DNA of 64,000 nt, taken from the NCBI GenBank assembly GCA_964036315.1, contig OZ038500.1, positions 62,946,102 to 63,010,101 on the forward strand, in the 5' to 3' direction. How positions within the stretch are numbered: position 1 is the stretch's first letter; each line of letters begins with the position of its first letter. The DNA is from Acanthosepion esculentum. Its lineage: Eukaryota > Mollusca > Cephalopoda > Sepiida > Sepiidae. Shown one piece after another: positions 21,464 through 32,924 of this stretch. The notes beneath the pieces are model-generated. The model was not told where the DNA came from. It saw nothing but the letters and a program-made list of their open reading frames with translations, and did no database searches. The position numbers and the translations under genes were made by a program.

Positions 21464-21845
21464 ATACTTCAGAGTCTGTCTATATTTCTGAGATGAGGTA
21501 TTATGTACAGTATTTACATTAGTCGGACTATTGTCCTCATCTTTGTCGCCATATTTGTCACAAGGACACATGGCACAGTGGATAAAGGCGTTGGTTAGAT
21601 CCAGTGACAGACCCAAAGAGTGTGAGTTCAATACCCGATTCAGGCAGTGGAGAACTTTCAGAGGGAAAATTAGCAGGAGATAACTGATAACTGACATCCA
21701 TCAAACATGGCTCGTGGAACTAGAACAGTCTACCCGAAATTCCAACCACCTGAAGAAGGCCGGAGCGTACAACGGCCGAAACGTTGTTGGTGACAAAGAT
21801 GAGGACAATAGTCTGACTAATGTAAATACTGAATTATACTTATAT
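21464..21845 (+). mobile_element. tRNA-derived SINE with hammerhead-like tail and inverted terminal copy
   Basis: A tRNA-like head at 21562-21645 has box A (tggcacagtggataa) and box B (gagttcaatacc). The tail at 21745-21845 has a hammerhead-like core (separate entry). Its last ~55 bp (gacaaagatgaggacaatag onward) also occur in reverse complement at 21486-21553, so the element is bounded by inverted copies of its own 3' end. Confidence 0.65.
21750..21813 (+). ncRNA. Hammerhead-ribozyme-like motif, family 1 copy A
   Basis: CTGAAGA (21750-21756) fits the CUGANGA core. Stem II is GGCCG (21758-21762) with CGGCC (21773-21777), then GAAAC (21778-21782). GTTGT (21783-21787) can pair with ACAAT (21805-21809), followed by A and GTC (21811-21813), the usual cleavage triplet. 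Stem I pairing is not obvious. The same core recurs at 45691 with a compensated stem II. Structural inference only. Confidence 0.4.
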
Positions 21846-22074
21846 TTGAAATATTTATAAAAATAATGAAGGTCATCAAATACTGATTTTCAGAATAAAC
21901 ACTATAGACTAAAGTTTGGGGCTACCATCTGGGTTTATTAATTACTAATGTCATGCCTTCTTTGACTTAAAACTCTTATTAAATTAGGATGTTGAAATGA
22001 TTTAACCCATTAATACATGGCATCCAATTTTTTACAGAGGGTCTATGTAAAATTTAAAACCTGCCAATATTTCA

Positions 22075-22430
22075 GAATTTTAGTAGAAACACCACCACCA
22101 CAACCACCACCACCACCAGTTTACCAACCCCTTGTGGGTCATTTAAAGACAAACATATTTTAGATTGTAAGAATAATGATTTTGTTGAGTGAATATTGCA
22201 TCAACATATCTGAAAAATTGATTTAACAAATCTGGAAAAATCATTGTTATTCTCAAGTAAAAAAATTCCTTCTATTTAACCCACAGCTTGAGATGGGAGA
22301 TGGATTCATACCTTTCCCAAGGGTATTTGCATGTAAGTGAATTTAACAACCTTCGCTGGAATTCAAACTCTGCTCTCTGATTTCTTGTTCTGAGTTACTA
22401 TCCATTACACCATCCGCACATATCAATGAA
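22075..22430 (-). repeat. tRNA-derived SINE (cephalopod type)
   Basis: Minus-strand SINE. The tRNA-like head is at the right (ttactatccattacaccatc, B-box-like gaattcaaactctgct), then the conserved middle (ggattcatacctttcccaag), cccacagcttgagatgg, and the 3' tail gtttaccaaccccttgtggg next to a short cca repeat at 22092-22119. Confidence 0.7.
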
Positions 22431-22634
22431 ATTTGGATAGAAAGAAATACAAGTTAAAAAATTAAAAGTGGCTGCTAATACTTCATCTCATACAAATTCA
22501 AGATAATATTACTACATATGGCAATAGATTTGATGGCCTGGGTAGTTGTGATGAAAAGCAACAAAAATTAAAATGAAAGAAATACAAGTAAAAAATTAAA
22601 GGCTTAAAAAGATATAAAAAAAGAAATAGCTTAC

Positions 22635-22825
22635 ACTGCTACTGTGATTTGTATGTGTTAATGAACACAACTGATTTTCTTGACTGTTATTCATAAGTAT
22701 ATGTGGTTTTATTTTGACCATGCAAACAATGGCAACACTGATGTCTACACGTACGGAATAGACAAACATCATAGCCACACAGCTGATGTAGCAAAATGCC
22801 CAACGGCAGGAACACCATTTTGGAA
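22635..22825 (-). CDS. SLC17A5-like: SLC17-family transporter, coding exon 2 (TM1 and lumenal loop)
   Basis: 191 bp, phase 1 in and phase 0 out; acceptor cttgacag, donor AGT|gtaagc. It encodes PKWCSCRWAFCYISCVAMMF (start of TM1), then VYSVRVDISVAIVCMVKIKP and a polar loop. Y.(L/V)R.(N/D).SVA(I/L)V is the conserved end of TM1 in SLC17 proteins and keeps the family arginine. The loop holds two N-X-S sites (NNS and NHS) in the position where SLC17 proteins are glycosylated on the lumenal side. A plus-strand LINE remnant begins only ~35 bp upstream of the acceptor. Confidence 0.9.
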
Positions 22826-22857
22826 CTGTCAAGAAAAAGAAACAAGAATAAATAGAC

Positions 22858-23665
22858 ATTAAAAGCAGCTTGTTAATTTTAATGTCTCCAAAACAAAACT
22901 TCTCTTTATTAATCACTTGAAAGACCCCTTTCTGCTTCCCATGGCTGATGCTAATCTCCATGAGATTGACTCATTGTGTCTTTTCGGTTTAATATTCTCA
23001 GCTGATATAAAGTGGAAAGACTGTATTGAATCCATTAATAAGTCAGCTGCTAAGAAAGTTGGTTTACAGTTGTGCAGGACAATTTTTCTCTCCAGAATCT
23101 ATCTTACATACTTATAAGTTTACCATTTTTCTATGCTTTCAATACTGCTTCAACATATGGTCTGGTGCTCCTGCTGTATATTTAGAGATCTTGATAAAAT
23201 CCAAAGAAGAATCAGCAATATCATTGTTCCTGACCTGGCATTTCAGCTTCAGTTACTTTCTCACCGCCATAATGTAGATTCGATGTGCTTTTTCTATAAA
23301 TATTTTCATGTTAATCATTCTGATGAACTTTCCTCAATGGTACAAAGTCTTTATGAATTTAAGTACAGTACTAAATTGGCAGCTAAGTCTCATCATTTAA
23401 TATATGAAATGGCTAGATTCAGCTGTATGTTCTTTGCTAATAGTTTCTTTTCTCACATTTCTTGTTTGTGAAACTCTTCTGGCTCCATACTTTCCAACAA
23501 CCTTTGATCTTCAAAAATTTAAATGTAATGTCAGTCACTATCTACTATCTTCATTAGTTTTCTATTCATATATTTCTTTTTTTTCTTATTTGTTCACAAT
23601 CAGTAACCCCTTGTGTCTTATTGGCTTCACTGTCTTTCCTGGGGTGATATGATTTTAAATAATCC
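22858..23665 (+). mobile_element. LINE relic, family A, C-terminal half
   Basis: Starts LLILMSPKQNFSLLI... about 35 bp upstream of the exon 2 acceptor and on the opposite strand. It reads MADANLHEIDSLCLFGLIFS, ADIKWKDCIESINKSAAKKV, FLCFQYCFNIWSGAPAVYLE, IQRRISNIIVPDLAFQLQLL and DSMCFFYKYFHVNHSDELSS across two frames, ending with tttcctggggtgatatgatt. 5'-truncated and frameshifted. Confidence 0.82.
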
Positions 23666-23699
23666 TAAAGGCATCCATATAGAGAGATGGGCCAAATGA

Positions 23700-24450
23700 A
23701 CATTTCTATGTGGTAGTAGTTGTTAGGAAGAAGAACAGCCTGAAAAGTAAGCTATAGACTAGAGATGCCAAAATATATGCGAGTATGAAAATTTAAATCT
23801 GTAGCAAATTGTTCTAATAGAAAATGTAGCACCAAAAACAAATTAGAATCACATTGGGATAGCAACAGATGCCTTTGAAAAAGGAAATAACCTTTTGTTA
23901 AGACAAATAAACCTTTGTCAAATTAAACCTGATAAATAAGCTATTCACCTATCTGTATGTGCAGGATACTCTAAATAAAAGGCCCAGGAACCACTCAAAT
24001 TAGAGTGTTACTGATTAAGGCTGATGATTTATTTGTTTTGTTTGTTTGGGGTTTTATGGCATATCAACCACTATGGGTTATTTAATGCCAGATCCAGTAT
24101 TTACTAGATATATCAAAAACGTATAGTTGGCAACATCATTGTTTCAAAAACGTATAGCTGTGATGCCTGTATGAAGAGGAGGTAAGAAGAATGCTTTGAA
24201 TGATAAGTGTAAGAATAATTACCTTTTAACATTGCACATGACATTATATAATCAATTATTAGAATTAACAGTTTTTTCCACTTGTTCAGCAGTGACTGCA
24301 ACAATATTATCACATTGATGCTTTTTGTCTATTAATGAATCAGCAGAAGAGACGTGTCACAAAAAAATAAAATAAAATAATTATCCTGGCTGATAACTAT
24401 ATAAATAGTTTTTTGTTGTCATATTATAGAAAGGTAATGCTTAAACATTA
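23700..24450. other. Unassigned, with a SINE-tail-like patch
   Basis: 24035-24100 (ggttttatggcatatcaacc ... ctatgggttatttaatgcca) resembles SINE 3' tails. The rest is unrecognised. Confidence 0.4.
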
Positions 24451-24454
24451 CTTT

Positions 24455-24530
24455 TCTATAGACTTGAAGAGATTAAGATTGTAGTGATCTGAGAAGTATC
24501 ATCTCAGGAAAGCATTGCAGGAATAGAATT
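24455..24530 (-). mobile_element. LINE relic, family B, short 3' piece
   Basis: cttgaagagattaagattgt then agtgatctgagaagtatc matches the start of the better copies at 4330 and 24945. Confidence 0.5.
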
Positions 24531-24824
24531 TAATTTTGTCTCATTTTGGAATTTATTTTTAATTTGAAGTTAAAAATTGGAGATACCAAATGACAAGATA
24601 TTTTATTGCTTGTTCTCTTGTAAATGCCCACCTGTGGTAAAATTGCAAATCTGAAAATAGAAGATGCCAAATGCCAAGGTGTTTTATTGCTCATCCACTT
24701 GTAAAATATCTGTTTGCAGCAAATTGCATTCTTCAGAATGGAAAATGCCAAGTGCCAATTTTTGTCTGCCAACTTATCTGACTTATTTTTTAAAGAATTT
24801 TTATACTAAAGTTCACCTAAAACA

Positions 24825-25080
24825 AAGCTCAAGAGCCACTCATGGCAGAGTGTTATTGAATAAAGTGTGTGATATATAAATATTACAGGAGATACAAGGA
24901 AGTGAAAATTATGGGGATAAGGAGGACAGATAGTAATTGACCCTTGACTTGAAGAGGTCCAGGTTGTAGTTCAGGGAAGCACCCATGCAGTAGTTTATTC
25001 CACAAAATAGCAGTTCTTTGGAAAATCTCTCAGTGTGGAACTTCCTTCTTACAAATGGAATACGAAGAAAATGTAAAATC
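24825..25080 (-). mobile_element. LINE relic, family B, 3' end
   Basis: Antisense copy of the family B terminus: caaagctcaagagccactca, gttattgaataaagtg, gacccttgacttgaagaggt and ...ttccacaaaatagcagttct...aaatggaat. It matches 4225-4440 and 8275-8500. The following ~680 bp (25080-25760) show nothing recognised. Confidence 0.7.
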
Positions 25081-25761
25081 ATGTCAGTACCTAAAATAAA
25101 CTAAGTTCTTCCAAAACAAATGTAGATCTTTATTTTTCTATCTCCTAAACCAATATAAGAGGTCTACATTTCAACTTTTCCGAGGTTGAAATTCGTCTTC
25201 AAGAGGTCAAACCTGGTTTAATGTTTTTCTTTGATACTGGTCTCAGTCAATCTATTCCAGTACAAGAATTCGCAATTCCTGACTACTCACCTTTAATGCC
25301 AGTCACTGTGAGGTTTCTTGGCCTATAGATCCCTGTGAGTGACCAAGCTCTCTCTCAATAGATTGCCAATGAAAATTGAAGAGTTACTATCTGCCCATTA
25401 CATGAGGACTTGTTACTTTGTGCTAGCACAACCATCAACACCTACCCCATTTACTCACAGGGCTTAGGTCAACCCATAGTACAATTTTTCAGGCATTTGC
25501 CAATGGTATTGCATATTGGGATCATCTCTACAGCCCACTACCATCAAGAAGTTAATTCTTTGATAAATCAACCATGGTGAGATGAGATTTTAAATGACTG
25601 AACTACTAAGAAAATTTGGGACAGATATTAGAATAAGAAAGAATGTTTAGTGGGAACAATCTGCATAGGGATGAAAAAAAATGAATTCAGTAATGACACA
25701 AAAATAGAAAGGGGCATAAGATAATGATCTGTCTTCTCACCAGACTTATTCAAACCATTTT

Positions 25762-26672
25762 TTTTTTTTAATCATTTCACCCCAAGCAAGGCAGAAATGC
25801 CACTAGTACACAGGGGGTTACAGGGAGTGAAAGTGAGAGAAAAAGGAATAGGGGAGATTGAGAAAAGGACAAAAAATGAACAGGATTCAAGAATCTGTCT
25901 ACATTTTTGAGATGAGCTATTGTAATTATTTACATTGTTCAGACTGTCATCCTCATCATAACATATTCACTACATTACAAGAAGATAGAAGATGGTGACT
26001 GATGTTACATTTAAAGTTTATATTGTGGTTATCAGGGAAGCAAGTAAAGAGAAGAGAGTTCCACATGTAGGAAGTGTGAGGAAATAAACTGCTGGAGTAG
26101 AAGCGGTGGTTGCATTTAGCTATTTCAACAGTAAATGGGTGGGGATCTAGATACCAAATGTAGTAGCATGCTTAAATTCATGTAGTTAAGGCACCAGGTT
26201 AAAAAAGCCTGTCAAAGCAGTTGCCATGAAAATATTTGTAGAAAATACAGAAGGAAGCCACACCATGTTGGTGAGAAAGTGACTGAAGTCAATATGCCAA
26301 GTCAGGATCGATTACATTGCAGATCCTTCTTTGGATTTTGTCAAGAATCTTGAGATGAGGAGCAGGAGCACCAGACCAGATATGGCAGCAGTATACAATG
26401 CACAGACAAATGGTAGATTTATAAATGTGCAAGATGAACTCTGACGAGAACAACCTTCTGGTACGACACGGTGACTCAAATTTTCTAGCAGTAGATGCAC
26501 CTATTGATTTGATGTAGTCATTGCACTTCAAGTCAGTTGAAAACCTGAAGCCAAGGAGGCGCAGTGTGTTGCTCTCCAGGAGTCTAGCATCAGCCATGTT
26601 GATGGCAGGTAGAAAAGTTTCTCTATGGTGGTTAAATGAGAGCAATTTTGTTTTGGAGGCATCATATAGCGA
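25762..26672 (-). mobile_element. LINE relic, family A, C-terminal half (with nested repeat)
   Basis: Minus-strand frames read LYDASKTKLLSFNHHRETFL, PAINMADARLLESNTLRLLG, FRFSTDLKCNDYIKSIGAST, PCRTRRLFSSEFILHIYKST and ICLCIVYCCHIWSGAPAPHL, then ILDKIQRRICNVIDPDLAY. The 3' end at 25770 is atcatttcaccccaagcaag. A piece of the family 1 hammerhead-like element tail is nested at 25880-25985. A 263-codon ORF across 26289-27080 fuses this LINE with antisense RTE sequence and is not a real protein. Confidence 0.85.
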
Positions 26673-27110
26673 GGCTATTCTGAGAGAACTAGAAGTCCTA
26701 CTAGTATTTATTAATGGCAGGCAGAATCTTGGCAACATTAGATATGAAAATGACACAGTGTTTATAGCAGACATAGAAAGGAAACTGCAGGAACTCCTAC
26801 AGAAGGTAGTAAAAGAAAGCGAGAAGAAAGGACTAAACACCAATCGTAAGAGAATAGCAAGAGGAACAATCCAAGACAATGAAAATGTCAAAATCAAACA
26901 AATATGCAAATTTAAATATCCAAGACAAGTTTCAACAGGGTATGGAAAATGTGACACCAAAATCTGAAAGTTCATTGGAACATCAAACGATGCATTCTGA
27001 AAGCTAGGCAAGGTATTAAGAAAACAGGAAAATTTCATTAGAAACAAAGAAAAGACTACTGAAATGTTATTTAATATCAATCCTCCTCTATGACAGTGAA
27101 TGATTCCATA
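26673..27110 (+). mobile_element. RTE-type LINE fragment after the RT catalytic motif
   Basis: Reads EAILRELEVLLVFINGRQNL, GNIRYENDTVFIADIERKLQ, ELLQKVVKESEKKGLNTNRK, with the RT catalytic YADDT changed to YENDT, then VKIKQICKFKYPRQVSTGYG and ILLYDSE.F. The opposite-strand LINE joins it directly at 26673. Confidence 0.78.
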
Positions 27111-27397
27111 GAAAAAAAAGGAAACTGTCCTACTGTCTGGAAATTTAGAGACTTTCTCTTTTCAGCTAGTCCCTCGCAAGGAAACTCATGGAATTGAGCA
27201 GCTCCAGAAATGAAGACCACATGTAAGTCAACTTACCCAAATATCACTTTCTCATGTTTAATATTTCCTTTTACTGATACACTTATCACTTCCAAATAAT
27301 CTATTCATTCATCAGCACAAACCAGAAACATTTACCAGCACTCACATTACAAGAACTTTCTTATGCCACTGAATTTGTACAACAAAATCCTTCTGAT

Positions 27398-27423
27398 TAC
27401 ATATATATATATATATATATATA
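27398..27423. repeat. (TA)n microsatellite
   Basis: About 12 TA units. Confidence 0.95.
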
Positions 27424-27547
27424 ATTTAAAGAAAAAAACAGACCACTTTAAGGCTCCATGTAATAATTTATTTCACCATAGCCTTTTTAAAGGACATAGG
27501 ATCATTAGACTGCACTTCCAAAAGGTGAAACGAAAAATGAAAAATGG

Positions 27548-27643
27548 AATATATATATATATATATATATATATTACGCAAATCATTCATATGAAAAGCA
27601 GATAATGAATGATTCGCGTAATATAAATTGAACCCGCACCACA

Positions 27644-27683
<40 letters not shown>
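27548..27683. repeat. Hairpin between two (TA)n tracts
   Basis: (TA)n at 27548-27574 and 27645-27683 flank an 18-bp inverted repeat with one mismatch (attacgcaaatcattcat at 27573-27590 with 27604-27621) and a 13-bp loop. Together they form a potential extended cruciform. Confidence 0.85.
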
Positions 27684-27688
<5 letters not shown>

Positions 27689-27689
27689 A

Positions 27690-29430
27690 TGTTTCAGTTT
27701 GTTGTGATGACTATATGTTATATTTTATTAACCAAAAACAGGAAGCAAGCAAGGTCCATTATAACAGTCTGCTTACCTTTTTTTTCTTTTTAAATAAATG
27801 TATTGAATTAAATTTCCTATGGCAAGGTTATGGTATGTTTTTTTTTAAATTTAAGCATGGTATTAATTTGGTCATTGTTCTTTAGAAAATTTAATTCAAT
27901 TGTTACATGTAAAAAAGTAATAAGCTGACAATAAATCAATTGCTTTGGTAAAATAGAAAACTTGGTTATTACCAATTTACTAAGGAAGCAATAAATTGCT
28001 ACCACTTTCCTAAGAAGTGTTCCCAATAAATATTAGTTGCGTCAAATATAGCATGCAATAATGTTATAGATTTTATTTTTTCCCATGACCAAGAGAATCA
28101 AACTTGTTTTTCTTTTTTTGCTTCACAAATCTTCATCCGTCCTGGGTATAACAATAAACTACGCCCGGCAGCAAGACCTCTGATCAGGAGGTTTTGAGGA
28201 GCTTGGAACAACCTCTTAATTGCTGTTGTTCCCATTTCTACCCTGATCTGGGGTGGTAGCACTGGGCAAATAGTGAACCCCCAAACTGGGGTCAAAACAC
28301 TATGAAAGTGTAGAAATACATTTTTATAGTGAAGGTGACAGCAATGCATTTTCATAGTAAAAAAATTACCATCAATACATTTTTGTAAGAAAATAAATAT
28401 TACCAGCAAACCATTTTTTGTAAAAGAAATTACTAATGCTCCCAAGAAAAATAAATTTCAGCATCAAATGACCCATAAAGAGTTGATATGCCATTAAGGA
28501 AACAAAACAAACAAATCTTCATGAACTAGTTACATGGAAGAGAAAAAGATGCTTTTAGAAACCAAACTAATAATAAGTGATCAATTATTGATAGTTTTCT
28601 ATTAAATAAGACTTTTCGATGAATCCATCAGCAATAGCTGGCAATATTAAAGATATCAGTTAATTGGAACAATTAAATTGATTGAACAAGTTTCTATGTG
28701 AAAATATCCCAATATTGAAAAACAAAAAAAAGAAGGAAATCTGATCTGAAAATCGAGAAAATAGAAATGATTATGAGGAATAGGTTTGCCAGCAAAAGAG
28801 AAAGGCATGCTGCCTAAACGTTACCATGGTTAGCCCAAAAAATTGCTTTGTGCTTCCATGACGGCAGACTAAATCCAATATGGCTGATTTGTTTTATCAA
28901 TAAAATAATAATTATTGTAAGATGAAGCACACAGTTCTGCATTTCTTATAAGTTGCATGTCATTGAGTTATCAGGACAAAGGCAGGAAATGATGAAAAGA
29001 CTGACTGCAAAAAACTTTCAAAATCTATTTCATCTCAGACATCAGTGATAAAAAAAAAATGGAATCAGAAATTGGAACATATGTTCCCTAAATATGAGAA
29101 GGATCACCTCAAAAGGAAATATTCTGAAAAATCTCTCATTTAAGATTTATGTGGAGGCTGTCAAATCTGACACTAGACTTCACGTCTACATTTTCTTGCA
29201 TAGAAAAGCTGTTTGCTTTGCCATCTTGATTAAAACCCTGTTTTTATGACATGTTTTTATCATCTCATCTCCTTTGTCTTATTGTGTAACATTGCAAATA
29301 CCTTTTCATCACAAATATTACTGATTGTATATCATTACAAACACTTTTTTCTTATAGTGAACAGTACACATGCTTTTCTCAGAGTGTAATATACAAAATC
29401 TTATCCGCTTAGTGTTAACAAACAAATATA
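27690..29430. other. Intronic sequence without recognised genes
   Basis: AT-rich. A GC-richer patch at 28140-28290 and a SINE-tail-like end near 28480-28520 (opposite orientation to 24035) may be one degenerate SINE. Nothing else recognised. Confidence 0.4.
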
Positions 29431-29439
29431 CACATTTTT

Positions 29440-29990
29440 CTTTAATCATTTCACCCCAAGCAAAGCAATAAAGTTACTAAGGCACAAGGGGTTGCTAAAC
29501 TTTAGAGAATATTAAAAAAAACACTAAGGAGAGAGAGCAATAAAAGAACAAGAATTAAGATGACAGTATATAATGATTGACATTGCATTTAAATTTTTGA
29601 ACATCAAAGGTAACTGGAAAGCAAGAATCCGGAAGAAAGTTCCACAAGTGAGAAGTGTGATAGAAGAAATGTTTAGCATAGAATTTATGGCTACATCTTG
29701 CCATTTCAACTATAAAATGAATTGACCTTGCTACAAATCTAATACTGCACCTAAATTCATTACGTGTAGGTACCATAGAGAAAAGTTAATCAGAACAGTT
29801 GACATAAAAAGAATTTATAGAATAGGCACAAGAAAGCTATGTTAAGGTAGTGGGAAAGTGACAGAAGGGGAAATGCTATGCCAGGACCAATAACATTGCA
29901 GATTCTTCTTTGGACTTTATCAAGAATCTCTAAATATATAGCAGAAGCACCAGATCAGATCTAGCAACAGTATTCAAAACAAGAGCAAAC
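29440..29990 (-). mobile_element. LINE relic, family A, 3' end
   Basis: Antisense 3' portion: the terminus (atcatttcaccccaagcaaa), the NHYILSS and FKCNVNH block, CFPVTFDVQKF, FLPDS and HTSHLWNF, the HFIVEMARCSHKFYAKHFF block and a NEFRCSIRFVARS block, ending in the IQRRICNV region. Confidence 0.8.
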
Positions 29991-30006
29991 AATATTCTTT
30001 GCATGG

Positions 30007-30007
<1 letters not shown>

Positions 30008-30068
<61 letters not shown>

Positions 30069-30070
30069 CT
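30008..30070. repeat. (TA)n with (GT)n end
   Basis: Two TA runs around a tgta interruption, then gtgtgtgt. Confidence 0.97.
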
Positions 30071-30340
30071 CCTCTAGCAAATGCTACAGTTTACACATCC
30101 ATGATGCCATTTCCTTCTGGGAATATATCTTCTCCAAATATAGAAGAACACTGGCTCACAGTCCTCAATTTGGGAAAACCCAAGACTCGCTGTTTCCTCT
30201 TCATGGAATATGTTCTGACCTGGGACACAGTAGGTGAATCCAGCCTGTTTGAGTCTGGAGTCCTAAGCATGGCTTCACTAGAAACAAAAAAAATCTCCAT
30301 ATTACATGTAAGATGCTTCTTTTTTGTTTCTCCTTACACT
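30071..30340. other. Non-repetitive island between two (TA)n tracts
   Basis: A ~270-bp stretch of balanced composition, open on both strands for 69 or more codons. A minus-strand frame reads EIFFVSSEAMLRTPDSNRLD. No splice consensus or family is recognised. Confidence 0.35.
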
Positions 30341-30348
30341 CTGCTTGA

Positions 30349-30351
<3 letters not shown>

Positions 30352-30401
<50 letters not shown>
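30352..30401. repeat. (TA)n microsatellite
   Basis: About 25 TA units. Confidence 0.97.
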
Positions 30402-30404
<3 letters not shown>

Positions 30405-30859
30405 CTCTGCACAATATATATGTATATATAGTTTTGTGTATGTCTTAGTGGTATAAAAATTTATCTGAGAACAAAGCATATTTGTCATTCCTTTTCCTTT
30501 CAGCCATTCTCTGAAATATGGTGTTATATCATGTATATTTCATAATGCCCATAATGGGGGAAATCATTTCTATCATAGCTTTAATGGTGTATTTCCTGAA
30601 TAAAGTGGTCACATCAGTATGAAGTGTGGACTTTTTTCATTGAAACCAGTGTTCAGTTACACCATATACTGTCCCATTGTAAGATGTATTGATAAGAGTA
30701 TTGTCACTGACGTACTATAATGGCTAACAGAAGAATATGGCCAGAGCACTATGTAGACATGTCTCACATCATTTGAATTGGAGATGGCCAGTGCTAGGTA
30801 ACCATTTTTGCTCTGTAGATGTTACAAAGGAACAAATAGTTCACCCAGAACCGAACCAT

Positions 30860-31555
30860 CTTTTAGGCTAGTAAAAGCTGCAGCCTAGGGCCTCTCAAGC
30901 TTTTATAAAGTAAAGATTTTAATTTTCTAGATGTTATAACTTCCAAAATATTTTCATAAACTGAAATGATATCAATATAACAAACTTATATTTATTTGAC
31001 TTTGCAGAAAGCAACACAAAAAAATAATATTTAATTTGTGTCATTGTGTTTCAAGTAGAGAATATGTTTGGTTTTGGTTCAGAATTTTAAATTTTATTGA
31101 AATTTTTATAAAGTGATTTTAATTTTTGAGATATTATAACTTCTAAATAGTGTCATAAACTGAAATAATAAAAATATTACAAACTTATATTTAATTTGAT
31201 TGTTTTATTACTATAATGTTGGTTATAAAAGATTTGTTGTTTCACTTTTTACTATGGTCATGTTGAAATATCTGTTAATTTGGTTTGCAATAAATAGTAA
31301 AATAGTGGCATTTCTTAAAGAATATTTTTATTGACAAACAAAAGATAACTATTCTTGTCTATTTAAAGAATTTGCAATAAGTTTACTTCAAGTTATGCAA
31401 ATGTTGCTATATATCACAACCAAAAAATATTCAAGATGAGTACAGGTGAGTAAGTGGGTGGCTCCATCTGAGCTGGGGTGGGGGTTGTTGCTTTCTTATA
31501 ATTTCATTAGCCTAGGGGCCTCAAAAGGTCATAATCTGGCCCTAAGTACACCAGT
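30860..31555. mobile_element. Possible non-autonomous DNA transposon
   Basis: A block with gcagcctagggcctctcaag near 30885 and, in the same orientation at the other side, attagcctaggggcctcaaaaggtca near 31507. The g(g)cctaggg(g)cctc motifs are reminiscent of repeats associated with hAT-like elements. No target duplication or clear terminal repeats confirmed. Confidence 0.3.
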
Positions 31556-32660
31556 TATTGAGATGAGAGGGCAAATTAACTGACCTGTGAAGAGAAGAAT
31601 CTAAATTTTGTTCATAGATGATATTCCTTCAGAAGTTCATTCTAAGGTCTGCTTCAGCTCTGTACATCTGCACCTGAACTCTGAAATTTTATTCACTAAT
31701 TATTTATTTCATTTTATTTATGTATTTTTCTCTTCTCCACTAATAGGACTCCCTGATCATCCACTGCACACTCCTCCCTGGTCTTTTGAACAGGAGTAGA
31801 GGTTTATCCCTTGTAAGGGAATTATAACTCTGAATAAATAATTATAAACACCCCTCACGTTTATATATGAAAAAATACTTGTAAAAAGAGAAAAAGCAAG
31901 ACATGGAAACAACAAAACAAGTATTATTTATTATGTGGTTGTCATATGGAATTGGAGACACAAGAGACAGTAATATTGAATAAAATTGTGAGGTAAGATG
32001 TAAAATATGAATCAGAATCTGGCAGAATGGTAAGATAAAGAATAAGTAAAATGTATACAGTCTTACACGATTGTTTTTTTTTTTATGGATGTGTGTAATG
32101 AGTGTCCAGATAATTTAGTTAGAAAATACAAGAAGTTTTTTGGGGTTTTCTTACCTTAAATTTTTGTTGAGTGTTAAAAGATAAATGTTACTATTATGGC
32201 CTGAAAAGGGAAAAGGAGCCAAAATTTTCATTGACATACATTTTACTGACCTGTCCATGTGAACTGCTTGTCTGATAGTGATAATGTCACATGTGTGTGT
32301 TGAGGAGAGAAGTGGGATTGATTCTCATTAATTTAGAATGAGTGAATTAATGATAATTATAATTGTTATAATTATTTTATTATAATTATTTTGACACTAT
32401 AACTAATTTTTATTTATTTTTTCATGGACACAACACCTTTGTTTCCTGTTTAAGATTAGGTTTCTGGTTCCTTCTAAAGTTTGCTTCAGCTCTATACTCT
32501 TAACACTTGCCCTTTCTTACACTAATACAACTCCACAGCATAATCCTCAACCTTGTGTGGATCTTGAGCCTTGTATTGGCTGACCATTAATAAAAATTTA
32601 AAAAAAATAATATAAAAGAATATGTGACATATTCTGCATAATTTGAAGGAAAATAAAATC
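31556..32660. other. Unassigned; small diverged LINE/SINE patches
   Basis: 31640-31790 and 32430-32590 share ttc(t)aa.g(t)tgcttcagctct-type sequence with each other; 32545-32585 resembles a LINE B 3' end. No gene. Confidence 0.35.
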
Positions 32661-32693
32661 ATTAAAAAAATAAAAGGAGGAAGAGAGACCAAC

Positions 32694-32886
32694 CGTCATC
32701 TCCAGGAGCAAGCATCTGTGCTAATTCCCCATCCTCCGCACTGTCCTTGTCTATTAATTCCTGCTTTTTTTCTAACTGGGCATCACCAGAAGGACAAGCT
32801 TCGCCTGTAACTTCTGTCATCTGCAATGGCGCACTTGTATCTTCAGCGTCTTGGGACATTTTCGCATTTTCTTCTTCCATATCAAT
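32694..32886 (-). CDS. SLC17A5-like: SLC17-family transporter, probable first coding exon (acidic N-terminus)
   Basis: The exon starts after a ttgcactttttcag acceptor; the ATG at 32880 lies six bases in. It encodes MEEENAKMSQDAEDTSAPLQ and about 42 more acidic residues, including ELAQML near the end, reminiscent of acidic sorting signals in this family's N-termini. The last base (G) joins TT of the next exon to give valine, so phase is compatible (GDD-V-PKWCS). The donor, GACG|gttggt, is weak and the intron to exon 2 is ~9.9 kb, so the linkage is the least certain in the gene. Without the donor the frame ends shortly after (stop near 32662). The frame is also open upstream of the ATG. Confidence 0.6.
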
Positions 32887-32924
32887 CTGAAAAAGTGCAA
32901 AGTATAACTTATTGTATAATGTTG

